Assembly (NCBI GenBank): GCA_002281555.1
Contig: NCGJ01000003.1
Span: 62,001-126,000 of the forward strand
DNA length: 64,000 nucleotides
DNA from: Hydrogenophilales bacterium 28-61-23
Lineage (GTDB): Bacteria > Pseudomonadota > Gammaproteobacteria > Burkholderiales > Thiobacillaceae
Direction: 5' to 3'
Both the position numbers and the translations under genes were made by a program. The notes beneath the pieces are model-generated. The model saw only the letters and a program-made list of their open reading frames with translations. It did not search any database and was not told where the DNA came from. This document shows positions 1 through 8,698 of this stretch, piece after piece (positions within the stretch are counted from its first letter, which is position 1; each line of letters opens with the position of its first letter).

Positions 1-2
1 CT

Positions 3-1133
3 TTACATGAAGGCCTCGACAAGGTCTATGTTCATGCCTTCCTCGATGGCCGCGACACGCCGCCGAAAAGTGCGGAGGCTTATATCCGTTGTCTACAGGA
101 CAAGATGGACGGCCTGCATGGCGGCCGCATCGCCAGCATCGTCGGGCGCTACTTCGCGATGGATCGCGACAAACGCTGGGATCGGGTGAAAGTCGCCTTC
201 GATCTGCTCACTCTGGGCCGCGCCGACTATCAGGCGCCCAGCGCCGGTCTCGGCCTGGAAATGGCCTACGCGCGCGGAGAAAACGACGAGTTTGTGAAGC
301 CTACCGCCATTGTCGAAGCGGGCGCCGAGCCGGTGCGCATGCAGGACGGCGATGCCATCGTGTTCATGAACTTCCGTTCCGACCGCGCCCGCGAGATCAC
401 CAAGGCGTTCATCGAGCCGGAATTCAAGGGATTTGAGCGCGAATATGTGCCGAAATTATCAAGCTACTGCACTCTCACCGGCTACAGCGAGGAATTCGAT
501 GTGCCCGTCGCCTTTCCCCCCGAGCGGGTACGAAATGGTTTTGGCGAATATATCGCCAATCTCGGCCTGCGCCAGTTACGCATTGCAGAAACCGAGAAAT
601 ACCCGCATGTGACCTATTTCTTCAACGGCGGCGAAGAAACGGTCTACCCCGGCGAAGACCGCGTCATGGTGCAGTCGCCGAATGTTGCGACCTATGACCT
701 CCAGCCCGAGATGAATGCGTTCGAACTGACCGACAAGCTGGTCGAAGCCATCGAAAGCCGAAAATACGACGCCATCATCTGCAACTATGCCAACTGCGAC
801 ATGGTTGGGCACACCGGCATCATGGAAGCCGCCGTGCGCGCGGTGGAGGCGGTCGACACCTGCCTGGCGAAAATTGTCCAGGCCGTCGAGTCCGTAGGCG
901 GCGAGATGCTGGTTACCGCCGACCATGGCAATGCCGAAACGATGCTCGACACCACGACCAATCAGCCCCACACCGCGCACACCATTAACCTGGTGCCCTT
1001 CCTCTATATCGGCCGACAGGCCCATATGAAACACAGCGGCGCGCTTGAGGACATCGCGCCAACCATGCTTAAGCTGATGGGACTGCCACAGCCGATGGAG
1101 ATGACGGGACATCCCCTTGTCGATTTCGAATAG
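3..1133 (+). CDS. gpmI: 2,3-bisphosphoglycerate-independent phosphoglycerate mutase, 5' end cut by the window
   Basis: Cofactor-independent phosphoglycerate mutase interconverts 3- and 2-phosphoglycerate in glycolysis and gluconeogenesis, in the cytoplasm, using two metal ions. The reading frame is open from base 3, so the start and the N-terminal catalytic serine lie outside the window; 376 codons remain of a family that is normally about 510-550 residues. Visible family motifs are DGRDTPP in the first 25 codons, GRYFAMDRDKRWDR shortly after, and the metal-binding TADHGNAE block near base 915. The next gene starts inside its last codons, so it probably leads an operon with envC, ctp and moeB. 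Identification is secure from the motifs. Confidence 0.96.
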   Translation, partial: LHEGLDKVYVHAFLDGRDTPPKSAEAYIRCLQDKMDGLHGGRIASIVGRYFAMDRDKRWDRVKVAFDLLTLGRADYQAPSAGLGLEMAYARGENDEFVKPTAIVEAGAEPVRMQDGDAIVFMNFRSDRAREITKAFIEPEFKGFEREYVPKLSSYCTLTGYSEEFDVPVAFPPERVRNGFGEYIANLGLRQLRIAETEKYPHVTYFFNGGEETVYPGEDRVMVQSPNVATYDLQPEMNAFELTDKLVEAIESRKYDAIICNYANCDMVGHTGIMEAAVRAVEAVDTCLAKIVQAVESVGGEMLVTADHGNAETMLDTTTNQPHTAHTINLVPFLYIGRQAHMKHSGALEDIAPTMLKLMGLPQPMEMTGHPLVDFE

Positions 1134-2340
1134 TCGGCTTCGTCTATCTACTGGGCGTTCATTCTCCGTTCTGCTGAGCTTTTGTTTGGCGCTGACCGCG
1201 GAAGCGGCGCCAGACGCGGGAAAACAAGAAGAACTCAAGGAGTTACGCTCCCGCATTCAAGCCTTGCAAGAAGAACTGGAACAAGCCAGTGAAGACAAAT
1301 CCGAAGTTACCGATGCGCTGAAAAATTCCGAACGCAGGATTTCGGATGTCAACCGCGGCCTGCGCGATCTTGAGATCAAACAACGCAAACTATCTCAGAC
1401 ACTGAAGCAATTGATCGGAGATACCCAATCCACCGAGTCCGAGATTGCGGAGCAACAAAAAATGCTCGGCGAACTCCTGCGCGAGCACTACGCTCAGGGC
1501 GGCAATGACGCATTGAAATTGATGCTTAACGGCCAGAATCCAGGCGACGTCGCCCGCAATATCGAATATTACGGCTACATTGGACGCGCACGCGCCGAAC
1601 TCATACGCCAACATCGTGAGTCATTGCGCCAACTCCATTCACTTCAGGAAAAAACACGTGAGCAAAACAGCGACCTGCATCAAGTCAAACAAGAGCGGGT
1701 CAGCCAGAAAAATACGCTAGAAGCCGAAAAAGGCACACGCCAGCAAGTCCTGTACAAACTATCCGAACAAATTCGGCAGCAGCGCAAGGAAATTGACACA
1801 CTGGTGCGCGATGAAAAGCGCCTGAGCCGATTGATTGAAAAGCTGGCCCGGCTTGCCGCCACCCCAAAATCCAGACCCCAAGTCCAACCGACCGCAAAAT
1901 CCGGACAAAGCGTCAAGGCGGTCGCGGATGCCAGCTTGGCCGGTCTGAATTTCCCGCGCCTGAAAGGCAAACTCGCGCTACCTGTCGCGGGCGAGATTCT
2001 CAACAAATTCGGCCAGATCCGAGAAGACGGCGGCCCCGCATGGAAAGGTCTGTTCATACGCGCTCGGCAAGGACGGGAAGTTCACTCCGTCGGCAGCGGA
2101 AAAGTGGCATTCGCGGACTGGTTGCGTGGATTTGGCAACCTGCTGATCATCGACCATGGCAACGGCTATCTCAGCCTGTACAGCAACAATGAAAGCTTGT
2201 ATAAGCAGCCCGGAGACCCCGTCCAGGCGGGGGATGTAGTCGCCACGGTGGGCTCCACCGGCGGCCAGGATGAACCCGGTCTTTACTTTGAATTGCGCCA
2301 CCAGGGCAAACCGTTCGACCCGCTGGCTTGGGTCCGATGA
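1117..2340 (+). CDS. envC: EnvC-like murein hydrolase activator (degenerate LytM/M23 domain)
   Basis: A periplasmic protein of the EnvC type, which activates cell-wall amidases at the division site instead of cutting peptidoglycan itself. The start is a TTG that overlaps the end of gpmI by 17 bases; it is chosen because the hydrophobic signal segment (SVLLSFCLALTAEA, about residues 17-30) follows directly and no ATG is available. A long coiled coil of Glu, Lys and Gln heptads fills about residues 35-240. The C-terminal LytM domain (about 285-405) has the EnvC-like PAWKGLFI and LYFELRHQG blocks, and the first zinc-binding His of active M23 enzymes is absent, as is known for EnvC. The start codon is the least certain part. 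Confidence 0.88.
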   Translation: MSISNSRLRLSTGRSFSVLLSFCLALTAEAAPDAGKQEELKELRSRIQALQEELEQASEDKSEVTDALKNSERRISDVNRGLRDLEIKQRKLSQTLKQLIGDTQSTESEIAEQQKMLGELLREHYAQGGNDALKLMLNGQNPGDVARNIEYYGYIGRARAELIRQHRESLRQLHSLQEKTREQNSDLHQVKQERVSQKNTLEAEKGTRQQVLYKLSEQIRQQRKEIDTLVRDEKRLSRLIEKLARLAATPKSRPQVQPTAKSGQSVKAVADASLAGLNFPRLKGKLALPVAGEILNKFGQIREDGGPAWKGLFIRARQGREVHSVGSGKVAFADWLRGFGNLLIIDHGNGYLSLYSNNESLYKQPGDPVQAGDVVATVGSTGGQDEPGLYFELRHQGKPFDPLAWVR

Positions 2341-2441
2341 ACTCTGAAACAATGACGATTCATTCAAGCATCGGGAATTCTTCCGGGCATCCACACTCAG
2401 ACGCTGGTACATACAACCAACACGCACAATCAAGAGGCAAC

Positions 2442-3866
2442 ATGTCAGGCAAGCTTAAACAATTCAGTCTGGTCGGTCTCGGCATCGTTTTCGGCGCCGC
2501 ATTGACGCTCAACTACTCCGCCATCGCCGATCGCGAGCCGGAAGCCTTGCCGATTGAAGATCTGCGCGCGTTCAGCGAAATCTTCGGCAAGATCAAGAGC
2601 GATTACGTTGAACCGGTGGAAGACAAGAAGCTCATCACCGAAGCCATCAACGGCATGCTTTCAGGCCTTGATCCGCATTCGTCCTATCTTGACGACGAAG
2701 CGTTCAAGGAACTCCAGGTCGGCACCCAGGGCGAGTTCGGGGGCCTCGGCATCGAAGTCGGCATGGAAGACGGCTTCATCAAAGTCGTGTCTCCGATCGA
2801 AGACACGCCCGCGTTCAAAGCCGGCGTAAAAAGCGGCGATCTGGTCATCAAGCTTGATGACACGCCGGTCAAGGGCATGACCCTGAACGACGCCGTCAAG
2901 AAAATGCGCGGCAAGCCCGGCACCGATATCGTCCTCACCATCGTGCGCAAGGGTGAAGGCAAACCGTTGACACTGACGCTGACGCGCGCCGTCATCAAGA
3001 TAAAGAGCGTCAAGCACAAGCTGGTCGAACCGAACTACGGCTATGTCCGCATTACCCAATTCCAGGAGCACTCTGGCGAAAACCTGGTCAGCGCGCTCAA
3101 CGATCTGCAGGAACAGAACAAGGGCAACGGACTGAAAGGCCTGGTGCTCGACCTGCGCAACGATCCGGGCGGCCTGCTCAACACGGCGGTTTCCGTTTCG
3201 GGCGCGTTCCTGAAATCGGGCGATCTGGTGGTCTATACCGATGGCCGTACCGAAGATGCCAAGATGCGCCTGACCAACGCGCGCGAAAACTATCTGCGTC
3301 CCGGCGAAAGCGACTACCTGAAGAGCCTGCCGGCCTGGACAAAATCTGTGCCGATGGTGGTGCTGGTCAATGGCGGTTCCGCCTCCGCTTCCGAAATCGT
3401 CGCGGGTGCGCTGCAAGACCACAGACGCGCGGTCATTCTCGGCACGCAGTCATTCGGCAAGGGCTCGGTGCAAACCATACTGCCGCTCAACAATGGCACG
3501 GCCATCAAGCTGACCACGGCGCGTTATTTCACGCCGAGCGGGCGCAGCATCCAGGCCAAGGGCATCACACCGGACATCATCGTCGAAGACGCCACCATCT
3601 CGAATAGCGACGGCCCCAAGATGGAAGTGCATGAAGCCGACCTCGACAAGCACCTGACCAACCATCAGGACACGGACGCCGGCAAGGATGCCAAGCCGAA
3701 AGAAGACAAGGCCAAGGACGAAAAATCCAAGGATGAAAAAGCCGGCAAGAAAGACGCCAGGCCAAAACTGGAACCGGGCGAGATCGTCAGCAAGGCCGAT
3801 TACCAGTTCAACCAGGCGCTGACCCTGCTTAAAGGGTTGTCGCTCCTGCAAAGCCGGAAAGACTAG
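2442..3866 (+). CDS. S41 C-terminal processing peptidase
   Basis: A CtpA/Prc-type serine protease that trims exported proteins at their C-termini. The ATG at 2442 is chosen over frame-compatible codons further upstream because it has an AGAGGCAA ribosome site in front and begins with a signal-anchor (VGLGIVFGAALTL, residues 11-23). A PDZ domain lies at about 95-180 (GLGIEVG, GVKSGDLV). The catalytic Ser is in the GSASASE motif at 312-318, with the general base Lys at 340 in SFGKGSVQ. A Lys/Asp/Glu-rich low-complexity stretch at about 405-440 precedes the last helix. Its neighbour envC and this protease are both envelope-maintenance genes, which fits an operon with gpmI upstream. The Ctp subfamily is clear, the natural substrate is not. 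Confidence 0.93.
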   Translation: MSGKLKQFSLVGLGIVFGAALTLNYSAIADREPEALPIEDLRAFSEIFGKIKSDYVEPVEDKKLITEAINGMLSGLDPHSSYLDDEAFKELQVGTQGEFGGLGIEVGMEDGFIKVVSPIEDTPAFKAGVKSGDLVIKLDDTPVKGMTLNDAVKKMRGKPGTDIVLTIVRKGEGKPLTLTLTRAVIKIKSVKHKLVEPNYGYVRITQFQEHSGENLVSALNDLQEQNKGNGLKGLVLDLRNDPGGLLNTAVSVSGAFLKSGDLVVYTDGRTEDAKMRLTNARENYLRPGESDYLKSLPAWTKSVPMVVLVNGGSASASEIVAGALQDHRRAVILGTQSFGKGSVQTILPLNNGTAIKLTTARYFTPSGRSIQAKGITPDIIVEDATISNSDGPKMEVHEADLDKHLTNHQDTDAGKDAKPKEDKAKDEKSKDEKAGKKDARPKLEPGEIVSKADYQFNQALTLLKGLSLLQSRKD

Positions 3867-3875
3867 GAGTTGGGA

Positions 3876-4271
3876 ATGACGACCGCGTGCGACATTCAAA
3901 AGCGTCGCGAAATCGTCTTCCACCCCTTGCCGCCCGGCCAGATGCAGCATGCCCTGGCGCTGCTCTCGCAGTTGCCGGGCCTGAAAGCAAGCGAGCTTGG
4001 CCCGCTCGGCTTGCAGATTGAATATTGCATTGCCGACCACTGCCTGGAAGACATCGAGGCCCTGCTATTGGCGCAAGGCTTCCACCTGGAAGGCAGCCTG
4101 TTGCTCCGGATCAAGCGCAATCTGGCCTATTACTGCGAGCGCGTACAACGCGAGAACCTCGGCAAGCCGGCGCCCCGCACCAAAAACTACGCGGCGCATA
4201 TCAAAGCCTGGGCGAAGCGCCCGCATGGCGACCACGATGAAACGCCAGCCGAATGGCGGCAATACAAGTAA
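3876..4271 (+). CDS. Conserved small cytoplasmic protein of unknown function
   Basis: A 131-residue protein without a recognisable domain. A TTG six bases upstream is also in frame, but the ATG at 3876 has an AGGAG ribosome site at ideal spacing that overlaps the stop of the protease gene, so that start is preferred. The N-terminal half reads as an alternating beta/alpha fold (EIVFHPLPPG, then LQIEYCIADHCLEDIEALL) that resembles a small ferredoxin-like or ACT-sized domain. The C-terminal part is basic, with two Tyr-rich helices and RTKNYAAHIKAW. There is no signal peptide or membrane segment. Its place immediately before moeB suggests a housekeeping role, but no function is assigned. Confidence 0.85.
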   Translation: MTTACDIQKRREIVFHPLPPGQMQHALALLSQLPGLKASELGPLGLQIEYCIADHCLEDIEALLLAQGFHLEGSLLLRIKRNLAYYCERVQRENLGKPAPRTKNYAAHIKAWAKRPHGDHDETPAEWRQYK

Positions 4272-4308
4272 CCGCCTGGCTGACCGCGACAGCGTTCCAG
4301 TTAGCCGC

Positions 4309-5061
4309 ATGAACGACTCCCAGCTTCTGCGCTATTCGCGCCACATCCTGCTCGACCCTATTGGCATCTCCGGCCAGGAAAAAGTGCTGGCCGCACACGC
4401 GCTGATCATCGGCGCGGGCGGTTTAGGCTCTCCGGTCGCCCTCTATCTGGCCGCGGCCGGCGTCGGCCACATCACGCTGGCCGACGACGACGCGGTGGAA
4501 CTCAGCAACCTGCAACGCCAGATCGCCCACGACATGGCCAGTCTTGGCGTCAATAAAGCAGAGTCCGCCGCCCAGCGCATGCTGGCGATGAATCCGGATA
4601 TCCATGTCAGCGCGGTCAATCTGCGCTTGCGGGGCGAGGCGCTGGACGGCGCCGTGGCGCGGGCGGATGTCGTGCTCGATTGCTCCGACAACTTCGCCAC
4701 CCGCCATGCCGTCAACCGCGCTTGCGTGCGCCACAAAAAGCCGCTGGTTTCAGGCGCGGCCGTGCGTTTCGATGGCCAGATCGCGGTGTTCGATTTGCGC
4801 GAACGATCCGCCCCCTGCTATGCCTGCCTGTTCCCGGAACACGCGCGCGATGCGGAAATGCGCTGCGCCGAATTCGGCGTGTTCGCGCCGCTAGTTGGCG
4901 TGGTGGGATCGATTCAGGCGGCCGAAGCGCTGAAACTGCTGATCGGGACGGGAGAAAGCCTGTCCGGTCGGCTCTTGCTGCACGATGCGCTGAGCGCGGA
5001 TTGGCGCAGTCTGCGGCTGAAGAAAGACCCGGGCTGCGAGGTCTGCGGGGAAGCGCGCTAG
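4309..5061 (+). CDS. moeB: HesA/MoeB/ThiF family sulfur-carrier adenylyltransferase
   Basis: An E1-like enzyme that adenylates the C-terminal glycine of a sulfur-carrier protein (MoaD or ThiS) in molybdopterin or thiamine synthesis. At 250 residues it has the minimal MoeB/ThiF length with no rhodanese extension. The start ATG at 4309 begins with the family-typical NDSQLLRYSRHILL. The ATP-binding loop GAGGLG is at residues 35-40, the ELSNLQRQ motif follows, and two CxxC pairs (CYAC and CEVC) form the expected zinc site. MoeB and ThiF cannot be separated from sequence alone, and neither a moaD nor a thiS gene is adjacent. It ends one base before the convergent gene on the minus strand. Confidence 0.88.
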   Translation: MNDSQLLRYSRHILLDPIGISGQEKVLAAHALIIGAGGLGSPVALYLAAAGVGHITLADDDAVELSNLQRQIAHDMASLGVNKAESAAQRMLAMNPDIHVSAVNLRLRGEALDGAVARADVVLDCSDNFATRHAVNRACVRHKKPLVSGAAVRFDGQIAVFDLRERSAPCYACLFPEHARDAEMRCAEFGVFAPLVGVVGSIQAAEALKLLIGTGESLSGRLLLHDALSADWRSLRLKKDPGCEVCGEAR

Positions 5062-5062
5062 T

Positions 5063-5359
5063 TCAAGCGCAAATTGCTGGAATGGCGTCACCGGCCAGGA
5101 AGCATTCGGTGCGGCGCGTACCGTCGATGAACATCTCGACATCGAACTCATCCACCGCTTGCCGCAGCAGAGGTTCGAAGCGAGCCGGATCGGCCACATC
5201 GGCATAGATTTCCATCCATAAGCCCGGCTCATCGCGTTTTCTGATCAAACGGCCGCCAACACCGGAACGGCAAGCCAGGCGCGCCATCATGCCGCGAATG
5301 ACCATATCGGCATCGCCCTCATCCCGGTTGACGCGATACCAGACGAAGAAGCTGTGCAA
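5063..5359 (-). CDS. DUF4936-like small protein
   Basis: A 98-residue protein resembling the DUF4936 family that often sits beside ygfZ in betaproteobacteria. It starts with an unusual TTG one base after the ygfZ stop, so translation is probably coupled to ygfZ; no independent ribosome site is clear. The pattern SFFVWYRV at the start and the RDEPGLWMEIY segment suggest a small dimeric alpha/beta barrel-like domain related to antibiotic-monooxygenase folds, which is an inference. There is no signal peptide. It ends one base from the convergent moeB gene. Function unknown. Confidence 0.8.
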   Translation of the reverse strand: MHSFFVWYRVNRDEGDADMVIRGMMARLACRSGVGGRLIRKRDEPGLWMEIYADVADPARFEPLLRQAVDEFDVEMFIDGTRRTECFLAGDAIPAICA

Positions 5360-5360
5360 A

Positions 5361-6386
5361 TCAGGCCACGGGATAAGGCAGGGGTTGGAATTCCAGTTTG
5401 GCGCCGTCTCGGCTCTTCAAACGGACATCGCCCGCATCGACGCTGCTGATATGCACCACGGCCAGCACATCGCAACCGCCGCCTGGCGCGGCCGCGGCAT
5501 TGGCGACATGGCCGGCGGACTGATCCGGCAGATCGGCGCTGTAAAGTTCATCGCCGGCCAAGGCATCGCCATCGACGTGCGCCAAATACAGGCGCCGTTT
5601 CACTTTGCCGAGATACTGGCTGCGCGCGACGATTTCCTGGCCGGGATAGCAGCCCTTGTTGAAACTGACGCCGCCCAGTAGTTCCATGTTCGCCATCTGC
5701 GGCACGAAATGATCCTGCGTTTGCGGCAGCACCATCGGCACGCCGGCACGCACCATCAGCCAATCCCAGGCCGGCGCGCCTACGGGTTGGCAGATGACAG
5801 CCAATTTCTGCCACAACGCGGACGCGGCTTCGGTCCGCGCGAAGACATCGAAACGCTGATCGCCCAGGCGCAGCACGAAGCTCTGCTCGCCATGCGCCAT
5901 GCCCATCAACCCTTCCGGCAAGTCGTAGCCGAGCGCTTCGGATAGCGCCGCGCCCGCATTCGGCCCGTTCACCCCCAACCGCACCCAGTCCGGCCCGGCA
6001 TCGCGCGCCTTCACCTTGCTGCGCAAAATGAACATGGACAGGCGTTTCTGGATCGGCTCACGCAATGCCGCCGGCAACATGACCAGAATATCGTCGCCCC
6101 GTTTCATCACCAGGAAATTGGCCAACATGCGGCCCTTGGCGGAGAGATAGCCGGCGAACACAGCGGCTGACTCATTCAACTCACGCAAGTCGTTGGTGAT
6201 CTGGCCATGCAGAAATGTTTGCGCCTCTTCGCCAGCCAGACCGATCAAGCCGAAATGGGACAAGTCTGCCAGAACGGTTTGCGACTCTGCCGCGGCCAGT
6301 TCGCCCGCCGGGTTGCCAAAGCTGGCGACATGGCCATCGGCGAGCATGGCGCCCTGGCTAGTGAGAAATTCGGTCCACGCAGTCAT
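5361..6386 (-). CDS. ygfZ: YgfZ/GcvT-like folate-binding protein for Fe-S cluster enzymes
   Basis: A tetrahydrofolate-binding relative of the glycine-cleavage T-protein that helps to maintain or repair certain Fe-S enzymes, MiaB among them in E. coli. The diagnostic motif KGCYPGQE with the conserved Cys is present around residue 240, followed by IVARSQYLGKVKRRL. The length of 341 residues and the T-protein-like N-terminal region (LADLSHFGLIGLAGEEAQTFLHGQ) fit the family. MiaB is encoded a few kilobases away on the same strand, although not in the same tight operon. It leads a two-gene unit with the small DUF4936-like gene. Confidence 0.93.
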   Translation of the reverse strand: MTAWTEFLTSQGAMLADGHVASFGNPAGELAAAESQTVLADLSHFGLIGLAGEEAQTFLHGQITNDLRELNESAAVFAGYLSAKGRMLANFLVMKRGDDILVMLPAALREPIQKRLSMFILRSKVKARDAGPDWVRLGVNGPNAGAALSEALGYDLPEGLMGMAHGEQSFVLRLGDQRFDVFARTEAASALWQKLAVICQPVGAPAWDWLMVRAGVPMVLPQTQDHFVPQMANMELLGGVSFNKGCYPGQEIVARSQYLGKVKRRLYLAHVDGDALAGDELYSADLPDQSAGHVANAAAAPGGGCDVLAVVHISSVDAGDVRLKSRDGAKLEFQPLPYPVA

Positions 6387-6464
6387 GGGAAATCCTTGGA
6401 GGAAGAACGAGTGGCAGATGCGCCTGTAAACGAGTAATTCAAGTCTGGATCGGCGGTCGCGAAC

Positions 6465-7319
6465 TCAGGGCGGACTGGATTGCGGCAACCGTTCGACCCG
6501 CAAGGTATGCAGCCGCCGGCTGTCGGCGCGCAGGACATGAAAGCGGAGCGCGCCAATTTCAATCGATTCGCCCCGCTTGGGCACACGCCCGAACGCATGG
6601 GTGACAAAACCGCCCACCGTATCGAATTCATCGTCGGCGAAATTCACGCCCAGAGCCTGATTCAAGTCGCCGATTTCGGTTTGCGCCTTGACGCGCCAGA
6701 CCATGCCGACCTCGGCATCGCCATCTTCCGAAATGATGTTGTCTTCAGCCTCGTCGTAATCGTATTCGTCCTCGATATCGCCGACGATCTGCTCCAGCAC
6801 ATCTTCGATGGTGACCAGGCCGGCCACGCCGCCGTATTCGTCGACCACGATGGCGATGTGATTGCGCGAGGCGCGAAACTCCTTCAACAACACGTTCAGT
6901 CGCTTGGATTCCGGGATGAAGATCGCCGGGCGCAGCTGATCGCGTAGATTGAAGTCTTCCTCGCTGAACAGGCGCAACAAATCCTTGGCCAGCAAGATGC
7001 CGACCACGTTGTCGCGCTCTCCGTCGACCGCGGGGAAGCGGGAGTGCGCCGTTTCGATCACATAGGGGAGGATTTCCTCGCGCGGGTCGTTGATGTCGAC
7101 CACATCCATCTGCGCGCGTGGAATCATGATTTCGCGTACCTGCATTTCGGAAACCTGCATGACGCCTTCGATCATCGCGAGCGCATCGGCATCGAGCAGA
7201 TTGTTTTCGTAGGCGGCATGCAGGAGTTCGAGCAACTCCTCGCGATTGTCCGGCTCGCGCGAGAGCCAGGAGGTCAGACGTTCCAGGAAACTGGGTCGGG
7301 GTAAGTGGCTATCGTCCAT
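6465..7319 (-). CDS. corC: CorC/HlyC-type CBS-domain protein
   Basis: A cytosolic CBS-pair protein of the CorC (YbeX) type, linked to divalent-cation homeostasis and to ribosome-related phenotypes in enterobacteria. The ATG at 7319 lies just downstream of the ybeY stop and gives the usual MDDSHLPRPSFLERL start, 284 residues. The first CBS domain begins at REIMIPRAQMDVV (about 62-74) and the second spans the NHIAIVVDEYGGVAGLVTIEDVLE segment around 150-185. The C-terminal CorC_HlyC transporter-associated domain follows after an acidic linker. It is the last gene of miaB-ybeZ-ybeY-corC. No lnt gene follows, unlike in enterobacteria. Confidence 0.93.
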   Translation of the reverse strand: MDDSHLPRPSFLERLTSWLSREPDNREELLELLHAAYENNLLDADALAMIEGVMQVSEMQVREIMIPRAQMDVVDINDPREEILPYVIETAHSRFPAVDGERDNVVGILLAKDLLRLFSEEDFNLRDQLRPAIFIPESKRLNVLLKEFRASRNHIAIVVDEYGGVAGLVTIEDVLEQIVGDIEDEYDYDEAEDNIISEDGDAEVGMVWRVKAQTEIGDLNQALGVNFADDEFDTVGGFVTHAFGRVPKRGESIEIGALRFHVLRADSRRLHTLRVERLPQSSPP

Positions 7320-7323
7320 CGGT

Positions 7324-7779
7324 TCAAGAATCAGCGGCATAAGGGTCGGGATAACCCAAGCGCCGCATGATAAAGCTTTCAATTGACTCCATTGTTACCG
7401 CTTCCGCCTCGGTCTCATGGTCATAGCCTTGCAGGTGCAACATGCCATGCAGCGTGAGATGGGCGTAATGGGCTTCCAGCGCGATGCCCTGCTCGGCCGC
7501 CTCCCGCGCCACAACCGGCGCGCAGACCACGATGTCGCCGGAGAGCGGTTCGCCGTTTGCAGAAGAACCATAGGCGAAGGTCAGCACATTGGTGGCGTAG
7601 TCCTTGCCCCGATAATCGCGGTTCAGCGCCCGGCCCTCCGCCTCGTCGACCACGCGCAGCGCAACAACGGCATCCGTCATCAGGGCGGCTTTCGCCCAGC
7701 GCCGGAAGTCCGACCGGCGCGGCCGCTCGGACTTCTTCACGGCGAACTGAAGGTTCAGATCAAGTCGCGGATCGGCCAT
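7324..7779 (-). CDS. ybeY: Endoribonuclease YbeY (rRNA maturation factor)
   Basis: A single-strand-specific metallo-endoribonuclease needed for 16S rRNA 3'-end maturation and ribosome quality control. The ATG at 7779 overlaps the end of ybeZ by 20 bases and gives a standard 151-residue protein. The zinc-binding signature HGMLHLQGYDH (HxxxHxxxxxH) is intact near residues 112-122, and RGKDYATNVLTF is the conserved block in front of it. It is flanked by the partner genes ybeZ and corC with almost no spacing, so translation is probably coupled. Confidence 0.96.
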   Translation of the reverse strand: MADPRLDLNLQFAVKKSERPRRSDFRRWAKAALMTDAVVALRVVDEAEGRALNRDYRGKDYATNVLTFAYGSSANGEPLSGDIVVCAPVVAREAAEQGIALEAHYAHLTLHGMLHLQGYDHETEAEAVTMESIESFIMRRLGYPDPYAADS

Positions 7780-8698
7780 AGAACGCGTCGTAGGCATCGA
7801 CAATGCGGGCAACCAGCGGGTGGCGCACGACATCGTCATTCTGGAATTCGGTGAAGGCGATACCGCGCACCTCCTTGAGCACTTCCCGCGCCTCGATCAG
7901 ACCGCACTTCTGTCCGCGCGCCAGATCGATCTGGGTTACATCGCCGGTGACCACCGCGCGCGAACCGAAACCAATCCGGGTCAGGAACATCTTCATCTGC
8001 TCGGGCGTGGTGTTCTGCGCCTCATCCAGGATGATGAAAGCGTGATTGAGTGTGCGGCCGCGCATGAACGCCAACGGCGCAATCTCGATGATCTGACGTT
8101 CGAAGGCGCGCGTCACCTTATCGAAGCCCATCAGGTCATACAGCGCGTCATAAAGCGGGCGCAAATACGGGTCCACCTTCTGCACCAGATCGCCGGGCAG
8201 GAAACCAAGCCGCTCACCCGCCTCCACCGCCGGGCGCACCAGCACGATGCGCTTGACCAGATCGCGCTCCAGCGCATCCACCGCGCCGGCCACCGCCAGA
8301 TAAGTCTTGCCGGTGCCGGCCGGGCCGATACCGAAGGTGATGTCGAATTCCTGCATCTGGCGGATGTATTGATTCTGCCGCTCGGTGCGGCCATGCAAGC
8401 CCGTTCGCCGAGTCATCAACACCGGCATATCGCTTTCCTGACGCGCGGGCTTGTGCGCCGCCTCCACCAGGGCAAGCTGGATCTCGTCGAGATCCAGCGG
8501 ATTGCGCGCGCGCTGATAAAAATCCTGCAGCAGCCGAACCGCCAGACGCGCGTTGTCGCCATCGACCTGGAACACCTCGCCGCGCCGGGCGACGGTGACG
8601 TTCAACGCGGTTTCGATCTGGCGCAGATTCTCGTCCAGCACCCCGCACAGATTGGCCAGACGGGCGTTATCGACGGGGACGAAAGAAACCAGTTCCAT
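7760..8698 (-). CDS. ybeZ: PhoH-like ATPase YbeZ
   Basis: A PhoH-family P-loop ATPase that works with YbeY in RNA processing. The ATG at 8698 shares one base with the miaB stop codon (TGATG); an in-frame TTG one codon earlier is less likely. The Walker A motif GPAGTGKT is at residues 125-132 and Walker B FIILDEAQN follows about 75 residues later, with GDVTQIDLARG as the sensor region. The N-terminal 80 residues form the small RNA-binding-like domain usual for this subgroup. Operon position between miaB and ybeY is the classical arrangement. Confidence 0.95.
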   Translation of the reverse strand: MELVSFVPVDNARLANLCGVLDENLRQIETALNVTVARRGEVFQVDGDNARLAVRLLQDFYQRARNPLDLDEIQLALVEAAHKPARQESDMPVLMTRRTGLHGRTERQNQYIRQMQEFDITFGIGPAGTGKTYLAVAGAVDALERDLVKRIVLVRPAVEAGERLGFLPGDLVQKVDPYLRPLYDALYDLMGFDKVTRAFERQIIEIAPLAFMRGRTLNHAFIILDEAQNTTPEQMKMFLTRIGFGSRAVVTGDVTQIDLARGQKCGLIEAREVLKEVRGIAFTEFQNDDVVRHPLVARIVDAYDAFYGRSAT